A DNA stretch of 64,000 nt from contig CAWEPB010000002.1 in the NCBI GenBank assembly GCA_963810815.1, forward strand, positions 1 to 64,000, read 5' to 3'. Position 1 is the stretch's first letter. Every line of letters starts with the position of its first letter. The position numbers were made by a program, and so were the translations under genes. The notes beneath the pieces were generated by a model, which was given only the letters and a program-made list of their open reading frames with translations, was not told the DNA's origin and ran no database searches. Positions 1 through 7,663 of this stretch are shown here, piece by piece. Source of the DNA: CAVQWT01 sp963810815. Its GTDB lineage: Bacteria; Pseudomonadota; Gammaproteobacteria; Burkholderiales; Casimicrobiaceae.

Positions 1-928
1 GACGACTTGGGCGAGTCCCACCTCCTCGTCCGGACGGCCCTCCCGCACCCGGATTGCCGGTATCCGCGCGAGGCCGAGAAGATCCCTGATGGCGCTGGAG
101 GTCTTGGACCTGGCTCGCAGTTCCAGCACCTGACCGAGCAGCACGAGTGTAACGATGACCGACGCCGCCTCGAAGTACAGGGGGAGCCCATGCTCGGTCA
201 GGAATGCCTGGGGCAGGCTGGCCGGAAAGATAACGACGTACATGCTGAAGAAATAGGCGACTGCCACGCCCAGGCCGATCAGGCTGAACATGTTGAGCCG
301 CCAGGTCTGGAATGATCGCCAGCCCCGCTCCAGGAATGGCCAGCCAGCCCAGAGGACAATGGGCGTGGCAAGTGCCGCCTCTACGCACTGCGACCAAGTC
401 ACCGACATCAGGTGGGGAAGGCCCAGTGCCGCTGCCAATCGCTCGATCCAGCCGCGTACGTCGAAGCTCGGCATGAGTTCGCCCACGGCGAACAGCAGCA
501 TCGGCACGGTTAGAATCAACGCGACCCAGAACCGACGGGTCATCGATACCAGCTCGGGGTTCTCTGCCTCGGCCATCGAAGGCGCGAGCGGTTCCAACGC
601 CATCCCGCAAATCGGGCAATTGCCGGGTCCCATCTGACGAATCTGCGGATGCATGGGACAGGTATAGACAACGTCCGCAGCCGACTCCACTGGCGTGGGA
701 GAAGCATTACCTGCCTTGACATACCTTGCCGGCTCCTTGCGAAAGGCGTCGGCGCACTTCCGGCTGCAAAACCGATAGACGGTTCCCAGATAGGTGGTGG
801 ATTCGGGCGCATCGGGCTCCGACCCGCATGCCACACACCGGGTCGACCGTCTCCGCCCCGGGTGCATTGACTACACCCGCTTCGTGGTGGGCTTCTTGGC
901 TAGGATGTTGGAGGGAACGTTGGTCCAC
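1..928 (-). CDS. Copper/silver-translocating P-type ATPase, N-terminal part (cut by window edge)
   Basis: Inner-membrane ATPase that would pump Cu(I)/Ag(I) out of the cytoplasm. From the GTG at 928 the protein carries a YHS-type motif (DPVCGMRV), then a heavy-metal-binding domain (YTCPMHPQ...CPICGM), then the first transmembrane helices up to the EAASVIVTLVLLGQVLE region typical of this family. The actuator and catalytic domains lie beyond position 1. The frame breaks once at about 814-821, within the YHS domain: residues after DPVCGMRVG continue in another frame (FCSRKCADAF), so one base is probably extra. It is the last visible gene of the leftward copK operon. Class is secure; Cu versus Ag preference cannot be told. 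Confidence 0.85.
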
Positions 929-990
929 GATGGCTTCCCCTCAACCGAAGAGTGAGGCCGACGAAAGCAAAAAGTTCCACCCCGGGGATT

Positions 991-1656
991 TCACGCGGGA
1001 TCACGAAGATGTGCCACCGGCTCTCTACGAAGCCGCGGAATGAATCGCGGCGTCCTTGCCGCGTAGTCGCGCCAGCGCGTACCGAACTCCTGTTCCGCTT
1101 CGCGCTCTTCGCGCAGCGCCAGGAGAACATACATCGTCGCGAGCACGGGAAACATCACCATCGTCACGAGCGTCGGCCATTGCACCAGGAATCCGAACAT
1201 GATTAGCACGAACCCCGCGTACTGCGGGTGACGGAGGTGACTGTAAGGGCCAGCCTCGGCAAGCTGGTGCCGGCGCTGCGCATGATAGAGCGCCCGCCAC
1301 GAAGCGGACAGCAGCCAGAATCCGCCGCCGATGAGGGCAAAGCTCAGCAGATGGAAGGGTCCGAAGTGTGGATTGGCGCGCCAGCCAAACATCATCTCCA
1401 GCAGGTGACCCGAGTCGTGGCTTGTCCAATCTACACCCGGAAACCGCGAGGTCAGCCAGCCGGACAGCAGATAGATCGTCAGCGGGAATCCGTACATCTC
1501 GGTAAAAAGTGCCACGAGGAACGCGGAAAACGCGCCAAAGGATCGCCAGTCGCGCGGTGACCGCGGCTTCGCAAAGCTGAGAGCAAAGATGATGAAGACC
1601 AGCGAATTGATGATGACCAACGACCAAAGGCCGTAGGCCGGCGTCATGCCGTTCAT
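991..1656 (-). CDS. Isoprenylcysteine carboxyl methyltransferase family membrane protein
   Basis: A 221-residue protein with several hydrophobic segments and the ICMT/PEMT-like signature (GPYSHLRHPQYAGF followed by an E/R-rich region, LREEREAEQEFGTRWRDY). The family uses S-adenosylmethionine at the membrane; the bacterial substrates are mostly unknown. Homologues are known to sit in copper/silver resistance clusters, and here it lies between a DUF2933 gene (4-bp ATGA overlap at 1653-1656) and the P-type ATPase, so co-transcription is almost certain. Its role in metal resistance is inferred from context only. Confidence 0.8.
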   Translation of the reverse strand: MNGMTPAYGLWSLVIINSLVFIIFALSFAKPRSPRDWRSFGAFSAFLVALFTEMYGFPLTIYLLSGWLTSRFPGVDWTSHDSGHLLEMMFGWRANPHFGPFHLLSFALIGGGFWLLSASWRALYHAQRRHQLAEAGPYSHLRHPQYAGFVLIMFGFLVQWPTLVTMVMFPVLATMYVLLALREEREAEQEFGTRWRDYAARTPRFIPRLRREPVAHLRDPA

Positions 1657-1973
1657 GACCGACCTCCTTTGGGCTCATGCCCCGAACCACCACCCTTGGC
1701 CGGAGGATCGATCCTCAACGAGGGCAGCTCCCTACTGGAGCCCTCAGGTTTGCTTTGAGAGTCGTGTCCGTGCCCATGTCCGTGTCCGTGGCCACCGTGC
1801 ATGAACATATGCATCAACGGGCAGGCTGCCAGGAACAGCCAAGGCAGGAACGGAAGAACGTGAGCGCGATGCTCGGCCAGCAGGAAGAAAATGCCAACGA
1901 CAGCGAAGAGCCCGAACACCATCTTGGCGCGCGACGCCCAGACATCACGGTTGGACTCGAAGGGTTCGGTCAT
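1653..1973 (-). CDS. DUF2933 small His-rich membrane protein
   Basis: About 106 residues. Two short hydrophobic segments (MVFGLFAVVGIFFLLAEH and LPWLFLAACPLMHMFMH) are followed by a His/Gly repeat (HGGHGHGHGHGHD) that should bind metal ions, then a Pro/Gly-rich tail. This matches DUF2933 proteins commonly found in heavy-metal clusters. I chose the ATG at 1973, preceded by GGAG, rather than an upstream start at 2009 that would overlap copK. Function is unknown; a metal-buffering or pump-accessory role is inference. Confidence 0.75.
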   Translation of the reverse strand: MTEPFESNRDVWASRAKMVFGLFAVVGIFFLLAEHRAHVLPFLPWLFLAACPLMHMFMHGGHGHGHGHGHDSQSKPEGSSRELPSLRIDPPAKGGGSGHEPKGGRS

Positions 1974-2005
1974 GGCCCCCGCTCCGTTACGGTCTAGGCG
2001 CTGCG

Positions 2006-2302
2006 TCAACTATGCGGATTGAACGTCCCGCGAGTGCGCAGCGTCTTCCAGACGATGTTCTCCTTCATGGTGATGACGGTCCCATCCTGCAGCTCCATCG
2101 CGACGCCATCCTTCATGTAAACGCGGTCACCGTCGGGCGCGAACATGCGCATGCGGCCGTCGGCGTCTACGGACAGCGTGTTGCCGTCCTTGAGCACATA
2201 GCGCTGCGAAGTCCGGCCTTCCGATGTGCTCTGGCCACCGGTAGCGCATGCCGCCACGGCCAGCGAAGCAATCAGTGCGATGGGGATGATTTGCGGTTTC
2301 AT
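2006..2302 (-). CDS. copK: CopK-like periplasmic copper-binding lipoprotein
   Basis: A 98-residue exported protein with the repeated beta-hairpin pattern of CopK (LKDGNTLSVDADGRMRMF, then VYMKDGVAMELQDGTVITMKEN), including Met residues placed as in the Cu(I) site of that family. CopK of Cupriavidus metallidurans binds Cu(I)/Cu(II) in the periplasm. Here the leader ends in a lipobox-like AVAAC, so this copy may be membrane-anchored, which is not usual for CopK. The start at 2302 has an excellent ribosome site (AGGAG, 6 nt upstream). First gene of the leftward operon; a CusR-box-like dyad lies about 160 bp upstream. Confidence 0.8.
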   Translation of the reverse strand: MKPQIIPIALIASLAVAACATGGQSTSEGRTSQRYVLKDGNTLSVDADGRMRMFAPDGDRVYMKDGVAMELQDGTVITMKENIVWKTLRTRGTFNPHS

Positions 2303-2389
2303 GTCGATCTCCTTCCCTCGGTTCGCCGAAGGGCGCTGGCACCCCCGCCGCGGTGTGGCGCCGAGTGCCGTCGTTCCGTGCTTCTCGAC

Positions 2390-2422
2390 TGTTCTATGGC
2401 CGGCGACGATGTCAATAGAACA
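2390..2422. repeat. Spaced inverted repeat upstream of copK
   Basis: Perfect 8-bp arms TGTTCTAT (2390-2397) and ATAGAACA (2415-2422), 17 bp apart, between copK and the divergent gene at 2628. It could be a second operator or a leader hairpin; nothing else supports either. Confidence 0.4.
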
Positions 2423-2459
2423 GTACGCGCACGCGCCCGCCACGACGATGACGCCAGAA

Positions 2460-2473
2460 TTACAAGTTGGTAA
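2460..2473. promoter_or_regulatory. Probable CusR/CopR box (copK / 2628 divergent region)
   Basis: TTACAAGTTGGTAA: TTAC-N6-GTAA dyad, identical to the site at 7118 and, on the other strand, close to those at 16309 and 23777. A further TTACA half-site follows at 2518. It lies between copK (leftward) and the secreted protein at 2628 (rightward). Confidence 0.65.
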
Positions 2474-2627
2474 GCAGGCGGAATTCGATGGGCTATGCCT
2501 CGATTGCCGGCATAGGATTACAAGTCTGATCATTGATCCTAGTCAGCCTGCCTCGCAGGCACGCTGGCGCGATAGCCAAACATGCCGGAAAATCCTCGTC
2601 GACCTGCTGCTCTCCCGATTTCACTTC

Positions 2628-3050
2628 ATGACTCCTTTGATCCGACGCGCAATGTTCCTGCTGCTGTCGTTGACCCTTTCGGTCGACGGGCTCGGGGTGG
2701 CGTTCGCGCGGAGCGATGCACTCGACTGCTGCCGCGGCCATGCGGGGATGGCGCCGCCGCACCTGGAAAATGGTCCGTGCCAGACGGTGTCGGTTGACGA
2801 GATTCCCTGTAAGCACGACGGATCGGCTAACCCTTCCCCGACGGGCAACGATACCCAATATTCCGGCGCTCAGTACTGTCCTCATTGCGTCGGTCTTGGT
2901 GCGTCCGCCCCCATGTTCCTCATTCCGGCGGGTAATGCGGTCTATGTCCTGACCGTACCTTATGAAGCCCCGCCATACATCGGCGTCATCTTTGCCGACG
3001 AGCGCCCGAAGCGCCTGGAACGTCCTCCCGCAGCTTCTTCTCTGAGCTGA
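2628..3050 (+). CDS. Secreted Cys/His-containing protein of the copper island, unknown function
   Basis: A 140-residue protein starting MTPLIRRAMFLLLSLTLS, a clear signal peptide, followed by a region with scattered Cys and His (DCCRGHAG, GPCQTV, EIPCKHDG, YCPHCVGLGAS) and a Pro-rich C-terminus. The Cys pattern suggests metal binding, similar in style to DUF2946-type small proteins of metal clusters, but I do not recognise the family with confidence. The ATG at 2628 lies at the start of the leader; a longer reading would run antisense through copK. It is divergent from copK and precedes the dsrE gene. Confidence 0.6.
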   Translation: MTPLIRRAMFLLLSLTLSVDGLGVAFARSDALDCCRGHAGMAPPHLENGPCQTVSVDEIPCKHDGSANPSPTGNDTQYSGAQYCPHCVGLGASAPMFLIPAGNAVYVLTVPYEAPPYIGVIFADERPKRLERPPAASSLS

Positions 3051-3140
3051 GCCTTGCCGGGCATCGTTGCCCGGTCCCCATGGGTTGTCCTGCCGTCCCA
3101 ACGGCGGCAGTGCGTTCCACCATGTTCAGAGGAGCCGCAA

Positions 3141-3644
3141 ATGTTATCGAGACCAATTTCGTTCCTTTCTGCCATCGGCTTGAGCATCGTCATCGCGACC
3201 GCGGCCGCTGCTGAGACGACTGCAGTCAATCCGGCCGCCACGTCGAATGACGCACCGAAGCTGAGCTGCGTCAATAAGGGAGCGGAAGCAGCAAAATCCA
3301 AGGTCGTATTCCAGATCAACAAGGCAGAGGATGCGCCTCTCATCCTCCGGTTCGTCAGCAACTATCTGAAGGTCGAACCAGAGGCACAGGTTGCCGTCGT
3401 CGGGTACGCCTCGGGCATCGACTTCATGCTCAAGAACGCTACTGACGGTGACGGCAAGCCTTATGCAATCCAAGTAAACCGGTTACTGGACCGCGGGGTC
3501 GCGTTCAAGGTCTGCAACAACACACTCAGTGCGCGCAATGCAACGCCGGATGTGGTGCTGGCAGGCGTGAACATCGTCCCGAGTGCCGTCAACGAGATCG
3601 TTCGCCTGCAGACGCAGGAAGGTTACAGCTACTTTCGCAATTGA
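3141..3644 (+). CDS. DsrE-family protein, exported
   Basis: 167 residues: signal peptide (about 1-24, ending AAAAE), then a DsrE/DsrF-like alpha/beta domain with the characteristic VVFQINKAEDAPLILRFVSN and QVAVVGYASGIDFML stretches, a Cys in FKVCNNTL and a conserved C-terminus (NEIVRLQTQEGYSYFR). DsrE-like folds handle sulfur or reactive thiols. In copper islands such periplasmic DsrE proteins usually accompany thiol-redox genes, as here (DsbA-like and CcdA downstream). AGGAG precedes the ATG at 3141. The exact reaction is unknown. Confidence 0.8.
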   Translation: MLSRPISFLSAIGLSIVIATAAAAETTAVNPAATSNDAPKLSCVNKGAEAAKSKVVFQINKAEDAPLILRFVSNYLKVEPEAQVAVVGYASGIDFMLKNATDGDGKPYAIQVNRLLDRGVAFKVCNNTLSARNATPDVVLAGVNIVPSAVNEIVRLQTQEGYSYFRN

Positions 3645-3731
3645 TTAGTCCTCCCTTGACCGGTCAACGTCCAGAGTATGCGCCGTCAAAGGGTGCGTAC
3701 CCGATCACTCCCATTACCTCTCTCTGAAACC

Positions 3732-4442
3732 ATGAAGACAATTTCTCGAAATCAAACTGACCCAGCACGCCTGGCTGCCGCTCCGGCAGAGAACTCCGTC
3801 AAGATCCGCTACATCTTGCTTGCCGCCGGCGCTGCCCTGCTGGGCCTCGTGCTCCTCATGTGGCTGGTGCTCGCGCCCAAGGACGGCGCAGCGCGAGGTG
3901 AAGCGGAGCTTGCCGCGCTGCAGCGCGCACACGCCCCAATGGTTGGCAATCCCGAGGCGAAGGTGAATATCGTCGAGTTTCTCGATCCCGCGTGCGGGAC
4001 GTGCCGCGAGTTCTATCCGCTGGTCAAAGGGCTAATCAACGACAATCGGGGAAAGCTCCGGCTCACCATTCGCATGGTCGCGTTCCATCCCAACTCCGAA
4101 ATTGCCGTAAAGGCGCTGGAGGCGTCGAAGCAACAAGGCAAGTTCTGGCTGGTGCTCGATCAACTGCTTGCGTCGCAGCCGCGCTGGGTGACGAATCATC
4201 GCGTCGACCCCGACGCGCTGCTGGCGCAACTACAGACGATCGACCTCGACTACGGCAAGCTCAGGGCAGACATGGAGTCACCCGAGGTCGCGAAGAGCAT
4301 CGCACTCGATGCGCAGGATTCGAAGACGCTCAAGGTCACGGCTACGCCGGAATACTTTGTAAACGGACGAGGGCTTCCCGAGTTCGGCTATGACCCATTG
4401 CGGCGTCTTGTGGGAGACGAGATCGCAAAGGCATATCGTTAA
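3732..4442 (+). CDS. Membrane-anchored DsbA-family thiol:disulfide oxidoreductase
   Basis: About 236 residues from the ATG at 3732. A cytoplasmic N-terminus, one transmembrane anchor (YILLAAGAALLGLVLLMWLV) and a periplasmic thioredoxin-fold domain with the active site DPACGTCREFYP (CxxC) and the cis-Pro loop VTATPEYFVNG. It would catalyse thiol/disulfide exchange on periplasmic proteins; reducing power could come from CcdA encoded downstream. The three rightward genes dsrE, this gene and ccdA form a plausible thiol-homeostasis unit, useful because copper oxidises thiols. Family secure, direction of the reaction unknown. Confidence 0.85.
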   Translation: MKTISRNQTDPARLAAAPAENSVKIRYILLAAGAALLGLVLLMWLVLAPKDGAARGEAELAALQRAHAPMVGNPEAKVNIVEFLDPACGTCREFYPLVKGLINDNRGKLRLTIRMVAFHPNSEIAVKALEASKQQGKFWLVLDQLLASQPRWVTNHRVDPDALLAQLQTIDLDYGKLRADMESPEVAKSIALDAQDSKTLKVTATPEYFVNGRGLPEFGYDPLRRLVGDEIAKAYR

Positions 4443-4484
4443 CGTGACGCCGACAATGATGTGGCCACGGAGGACGGCGAGACT

Positions 4485-4622
4485 ATGACGGCGAGTGACA
4501 TCGCCCGGAGCTTCGCGAAGGCCGCTGCGCCGTGGAGCCTGCCGACCGATGGCGACCCTTCGTCGGCCGGGCGACGCGCGCGTTTCCGGGGCTTGCGCGC
4601 GAGCGCCGATGGCGATACCTGA
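4485..4622 (+). CDS. Possible 45-residue leader peptide upstream of ccdA
   Basis: Open frame from ATG 4485 to TGA 4622 with GGAGG 10 nt upstream, ending 13 nt before the ccdA start. The peptide is Ala/Arg/Gly-rich and resembles nothing I know. Its good ribosome site and position suggest translational coupling to ccdA, but it may also be the real 5' part of ccdA displaced by a sequencing indel. Confidence 0.3.
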   Translation: MTASDIARSFAKAAAPWSLPTDGDPSSAGRRARFRGLRASADGDT

Positions 4623-4635
4623 CCATGGTCATCCG

Positions 4636-5376
4636 ATGACCGAAATGTCCACTGTCGGGCTGGCCGGCGCCTTCCTCGCCGGAATCGTCTCGTTTCTGTC
4701 GCCCTGCGTGCTGCCGTTGGTGCCCGGTTATGTTGGTTACCTCGTGGGGCACTCGGCCCCCGGTCGGCACGACCTGCCCCATCGCGCGCGCAGGCGACGG
4801 GTTCTGGTGCTTAGTGCGTTCTTCGTGGCCGGCTTCTCCTCCGTTTTCATCGCCCTCGGCGCGAGCGCGACGATGTTGGGGCAGCTGCTGCTCGAGTATC
4901 GACACGCGGCGAGCGTCGTCGGCGGCTCGATCATCGTCGTGTTTGGACTCCTGATGACCGGATTGCTGCCGCTGCGGCTGTTGCAGCGCGACTTTCACCT
5001 CCCGTTTCACATTTCTAGCGGAACGCCGCTGTCCGCCTACGTGGTCGGGCTCGCGTTCGGGTTCGGCTGGACGCCCTGCATCGGCCCGGTCCTCGGTGCG
5101 ATCCTGACGCTCTCCGCCATTTCGTCGAGCCTCGCCGCCGGTGTGCTGCTGCTTACCACCTATTCCCTGGGGCTTGGCATCCCATTCCTGGTCGCTGCGG
5201 CCTTCACCGACCGGCTGGTGGCGCGGAACCGAGAGGTGAAGCGGATCGGCCGGGTCCTTTACTTCATCGCGGGCGCGATCATGATCGTCACGGGACTCGC
5301 CATTATCAGCGGGCATCTATCGATGTTCGCGATCTGGCTGCTGCAAACCTTTCCCGTCCTGGGGAAAGTCGGCTGA
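4636..5376 (+). CDS. ccdA: CcdA-type cytochrome c biogenesis / reductant-transfer membrane protein
   Basis: About 246 residues with six transmembrane helices and both conserved Cys-Pro motifs of the CcdA/DsbD-beta family: SFLSPCVLPLVPGY near residue 20 and GWTPCIGPVLGA about 150. The family moves reducing equivalents from cytoplasmic thioredoxin across the membrane. Together with the DsbA-like protein upstream it would supply a reduced periplasmic partner. The start at 4636 is preferred because it directly precedes the first helix; an in-frame ATG lies 9 codons upstream. Ends without an obvious terminator. Confidence 0.85.
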   Translation: MTEMSTVGLAGAFLAGIVSFLSPCVLPLVPGYVGYLVGHSAPGRHDLPHRARRRRVLVLSAFFVAGFSSVFIALGASATMLGQLLLEYRHAASVVGGSIIVVFGLLMTGLLPLRLLQRDFHLPFHISSGTPLSAYVVGLAFGFGWTPCIGPVLGAILTLSAISSSLAAGVLLLTTYSLGLGIPFLVAAAFTDRLVARNREVKRIGRVLYFIAGAIMIVTGLAIISGHLSMFAIWLLQTFPVLGKVG

Positions 5377-5434
5377 CTCGCGCGACTATTCCGTTTAGCC
5401 ACAGCCACGTCACCAGTCCGCAAAGCGCAACCGC

Positions 5435-5616
5435 TCAGCAGCAGCCGCGTCGGCGATGCGGTCGCTTCGACGGATCGCCGTCCGTTTCGAACAGGCCCTT
5501 GTGATCGTCATCGCGCACCGCTTGGGGTTGCCAGGTCGACGGCGCCGGCCCAACAGCTAGATGAGAACCCCTACTCCCAAGAAGATCCAATACCAGTTTT
5601 GGAGGAACCAGTTCAT
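5435..5616 (-). CDS. Small single-helix membrane protein, frame broken
   Basis: Reading leftward from ATG 5616 (GAGG 7 nt upstream): MNWFLQNWYWIFLGVGVLI, a short N-terminus and one transmembrane helix, then a stop in the same frame. Restoring one missing base gives a continuous 60-residue peptide ending in a charged, Arg-rich tail with terminal RRRGCC. The start closely resembles tiny membrane proteins that accompany DUF2933 genes in copper islands. The terminal Cys pair could bind Cu. Too short to be conspicuous and convergent with ccdA. Confidence 0.5.
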
Positions 5617-5636
5617 ATCGACCTCATTTACGCGTC

Positions 5637-6252
5637 TCAAATACGCAGCCCACCTACTAGCCCAAGCACGATGCGTTCACCATACGCGAGCGCATAGTCG
5701 GCCGCCCGCTGAGCGGTCGGGAACGTGTGTGGCACGAACGGCGAGCTGCCACCATCGAAAGTTTGCACTACGCCCTTATTGCTCGGGCGTTCGCTTCGAA
5801 TGGTCAGCGTCGGCTCCCATTGGTGGCAGTCGATTCGAAATCGGGCGTGTCCGACAATGCGAGTATCCGTTGAGTGTCTTCACGCGCTCCGTCGCCAGCG
5901 GAGAGTACCTGCCGTGATAGAACCGGCGAGCGATCGCAAAGCCATCCGCCGCAGCGGCGGAGCGGCTGTGGTACGTGCCTGGCAGCTCCAGTCGCACCGC
6001 GAACCGGGAATGAACTCCAATGTCGCGGTACACGGGATGCGCGGTGATATACGCGCGCGATGCCGCCCCCGGCCGCTCTACCGGCTCCAGCCAGAGCGCG
6101 TAGGTGTGCTGTGGGTCCGGCGGCCACGCCAGGGGCTGCGTGCGTGTCGACTTGCGACGCACGGCTCGCCCTGGTGACGTTGTGTGCTCAGCACGGCCTC
6201 CTGGCTGTGCCAGATTGCCAAGTCGCGGCTTTGGGGCGACGGCTTCCTTCAT
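5637..6252 (-). CDS. Hypothetical protein, frame broken
   Basis: Two open stretches on the minus strand join if one indel at about 5870 is allowed. The N-terminal stretch contains PDPQHTYALWLEPVE and VRLELPGTYHSRSAA; the C-terminal one runs from FRIDCHQWEPTLTIRSE through FDGGSSPFVPHTFPTAQ to the stop at 5637. Both halves contain an 'extended strand, G-x-F/Y-x-x-x-T, helix with Ala/Asp' pattern, hinting at a duplicated small domain. I do not recognise it. The start at 6252 is tentative. No motif suggests a metal role; only its position does. Confidence 0.4.
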
Positions 6253-6486
6253 GGGCTGATGCAGGCAGTCCTCGACTGCTGTTTGAGGTTTACGTCGTTG
6301 ACGGCGGACGGCGCTCCACACGGGCGGCGATGTTCGCTCAGCGCGGCGCGATGATTTACTCCGGAAGAGTGCGCGCATGCACCCGACATTTCGCTTACGT
6401 TCGGATTACATTTCGCTCATCTGGCCGTAAGCTCAATTCGTCCTCCAGACAGTGGCCAATACTGGCTTCCAACCACGGCTTGGACG

Positions 6487-7020
6487 CTACTTCCCACTCA
6501 GCGGGGCATCACCATTCGAATTCGGGCCCCACAGCCTACCGTTGTTCATCATGATCGGTGTGCCGTCCTTCGCAGTCATCGTCACTCCGTCGGCCATCTG
6601 TAGTCGCGAGCCGCTGGCGTCATAGTGCTGCATCGTTCCATCGCGACTCACGACAATCCGACTACCGTCGTTGAGTTCGATCACGCGCTCGCCGTTCCGC
6701 CTCGATCGAATGGGTTCGCGGACGCCCGCGCATAGGCTCCGGCAGCCAGCTCGATAATCTCTCGCCACAGCGCCCCGCTCCTTCATCATGAGTCGATTGC
6801 CGCCCTTCGCAATCATCTCGGTGCCCTCGGGCATGGCGATTCGAATTCCCGCCGCATCGTAGTGGTCCATCGTACCGTCGACGCGAAGCACGACCCGACC
6901 ACCATCCTGTAATTCCACGACGCGGTCGTTCCCGCCGCTCTGTGCCGAACTGACCGTGGCGACAACGAGCAGCGAGGCAAGAAGCACAGCCTTGGCTGCA
7001 AGGGCGACCATTCTTCCCAT
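6487..7020 (-). CDS. Tandem CopK-domain periplasmic protein
   Basis: 177 residues: a signal peptide (LLASLLVVATVSSAQS) and two CopK-like units, residues about 32-83 (VVELQDGGRVVLRVDGTMDH ... NRLMMKE) and about 113-167 (VIELNDGSRIVVSRDGTMQH ... PIMMNNG). Each unit keeps the Met-rich end that binds Cu(I) in CopK. The linker contains a compensating pair of indels: one extra G at about 6780 and a missing base near 6705, between which another frame reads ALWREIIELAAGAYARAS. The true start may be the ATG at 7045, preceded by the same GAGATCGA leader as copK, if one more indel is corrected. A CusR-box-like dyad lies at 7118. Confidence 0.65.
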   Translation of the reverse strand: MGRMVALAAKAVLLASLLVVATVSSAQSGGNDRVVELQDGGRVVLRVDGTMDHYDAAGIRIAMPEGTEMIAKGGNRLMMKERGAVARDYRAGCRSLCAGVREPIRSRRNGERVIELNDGSRIVVSRDGTMQHYDASGSRLQMADGVTMTAKDGTPIMMNNGRLWGPNSNGDAPLSGK

Positions 7021-7117
7021 CGAGTACGCTCGTTCGTTTCGTCATATCGATCTCGGACTCTCGGGAACGTTGATACGACACTACGCCGGTGCGAACGCCG
7101 CGGGCATGACGCACCGA

Positions 7118-7131
7118 TTACAAGTTGGTAA
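7118..7131. promoter_or_regulatory. Probable CusR/CopR box upstream of the tandem-CopK gene
   Basis: TTACAAGTTGGTAA, the same 14-mer as at 2460, including several flanking bases (GATTACAAGTTGGTAAGC). It is about 75-100 bp upstream of the leftward tandem-CopK gene, a normal distance for an OmpR-type activator. Confidence 0.65.
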
Positions 7132-7204
7132 GCGGACGGAAGTGCGGAAGCCAGCATTTGGGGGCCTACATTAACGGTGCAGTGTCGAACGCAAGGCATC
7201 GCTG

Positions 7205-7582
7205 TCAGTGCAACTCAAAACGGGCGCTGACCGCGGCCTTTCCCGGCAACATGATCGTGGCCACCGCTTTGGTGCCGGGTGCTGTTTTCATAGGCCCTCT
7301 TGCTTCGAGCCCGTTCTCCCCCACGGGTGCCAGCACGACCTCGGATTTCTCTGCCCCGGTGAGCAACGTGAGCTTGCCGCTGCCGCCTTTGGTGCTGACC
7401 TTCTTGCCGTGATCGTCGACGAAGATCGTGATGACATCCGGCTTGGCGACCAGCTCGTACTCGACATCCTTGACGACCGTCAGGACGCCACCGTATTTCG
7501 CCTTGTGATCCCCGTCGGCAAGCACGGGGACGGACACGCCAATCAGGGTGGCGAAGGCGAGGAGAGTGATAGTTGGCTTCAT
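7205..7582 (-). CDS. Small periplasmic protein associated with metal RND pumps
   Basis: 125 residues: signal peptide (about 1-22, ending VLA), then DGDHKAKYGGVLTVVKDVEYELV, a single predicted beta-rich domain with several Lys/Gly turns and no Cys. Proteins of this type are often the last gene of CzcA/CusA-like operons; their function is not established. Here it follows the RND pump gene by 81 bp in the same orientation. A hairpin lies in the gap. Confidence 0.6.
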   Translation of the reverse strand: MKPTITLLAFATLIGVSVPVLADGDHKAKYGGVLTVVKDVEYELVAKPDVITIFVDDHGKKVSTKGGSGKLTLLTGAEKSEVVLAPVGENGLEARGPMKTAPGTKAVATIMLPGKAAVSARFELH

Positions 7583-7627
7583 GGCATTCCTAAATGAGGA
7601 GTTGTCGGCGAGTCGTTAGCAGAGCGA

Positions 7628-7654
7628 CTCCGGGCAGCCCGCCGGTGCCCGGAG
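7628..7654. terminator. Intergenic hairpin without T-tract
   Basis: Perfect 9-bp stem CTCCGGGCA / TGCCCGGAG with a 9-nt loop, between the RND pump gene and the following small periplasmic gene. With no run of T it is more likely a stability or attenuation hairpin than a strong terminator. Confidence 0.4.
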
Positions 7655-7663
7655 CGTGTGAAT

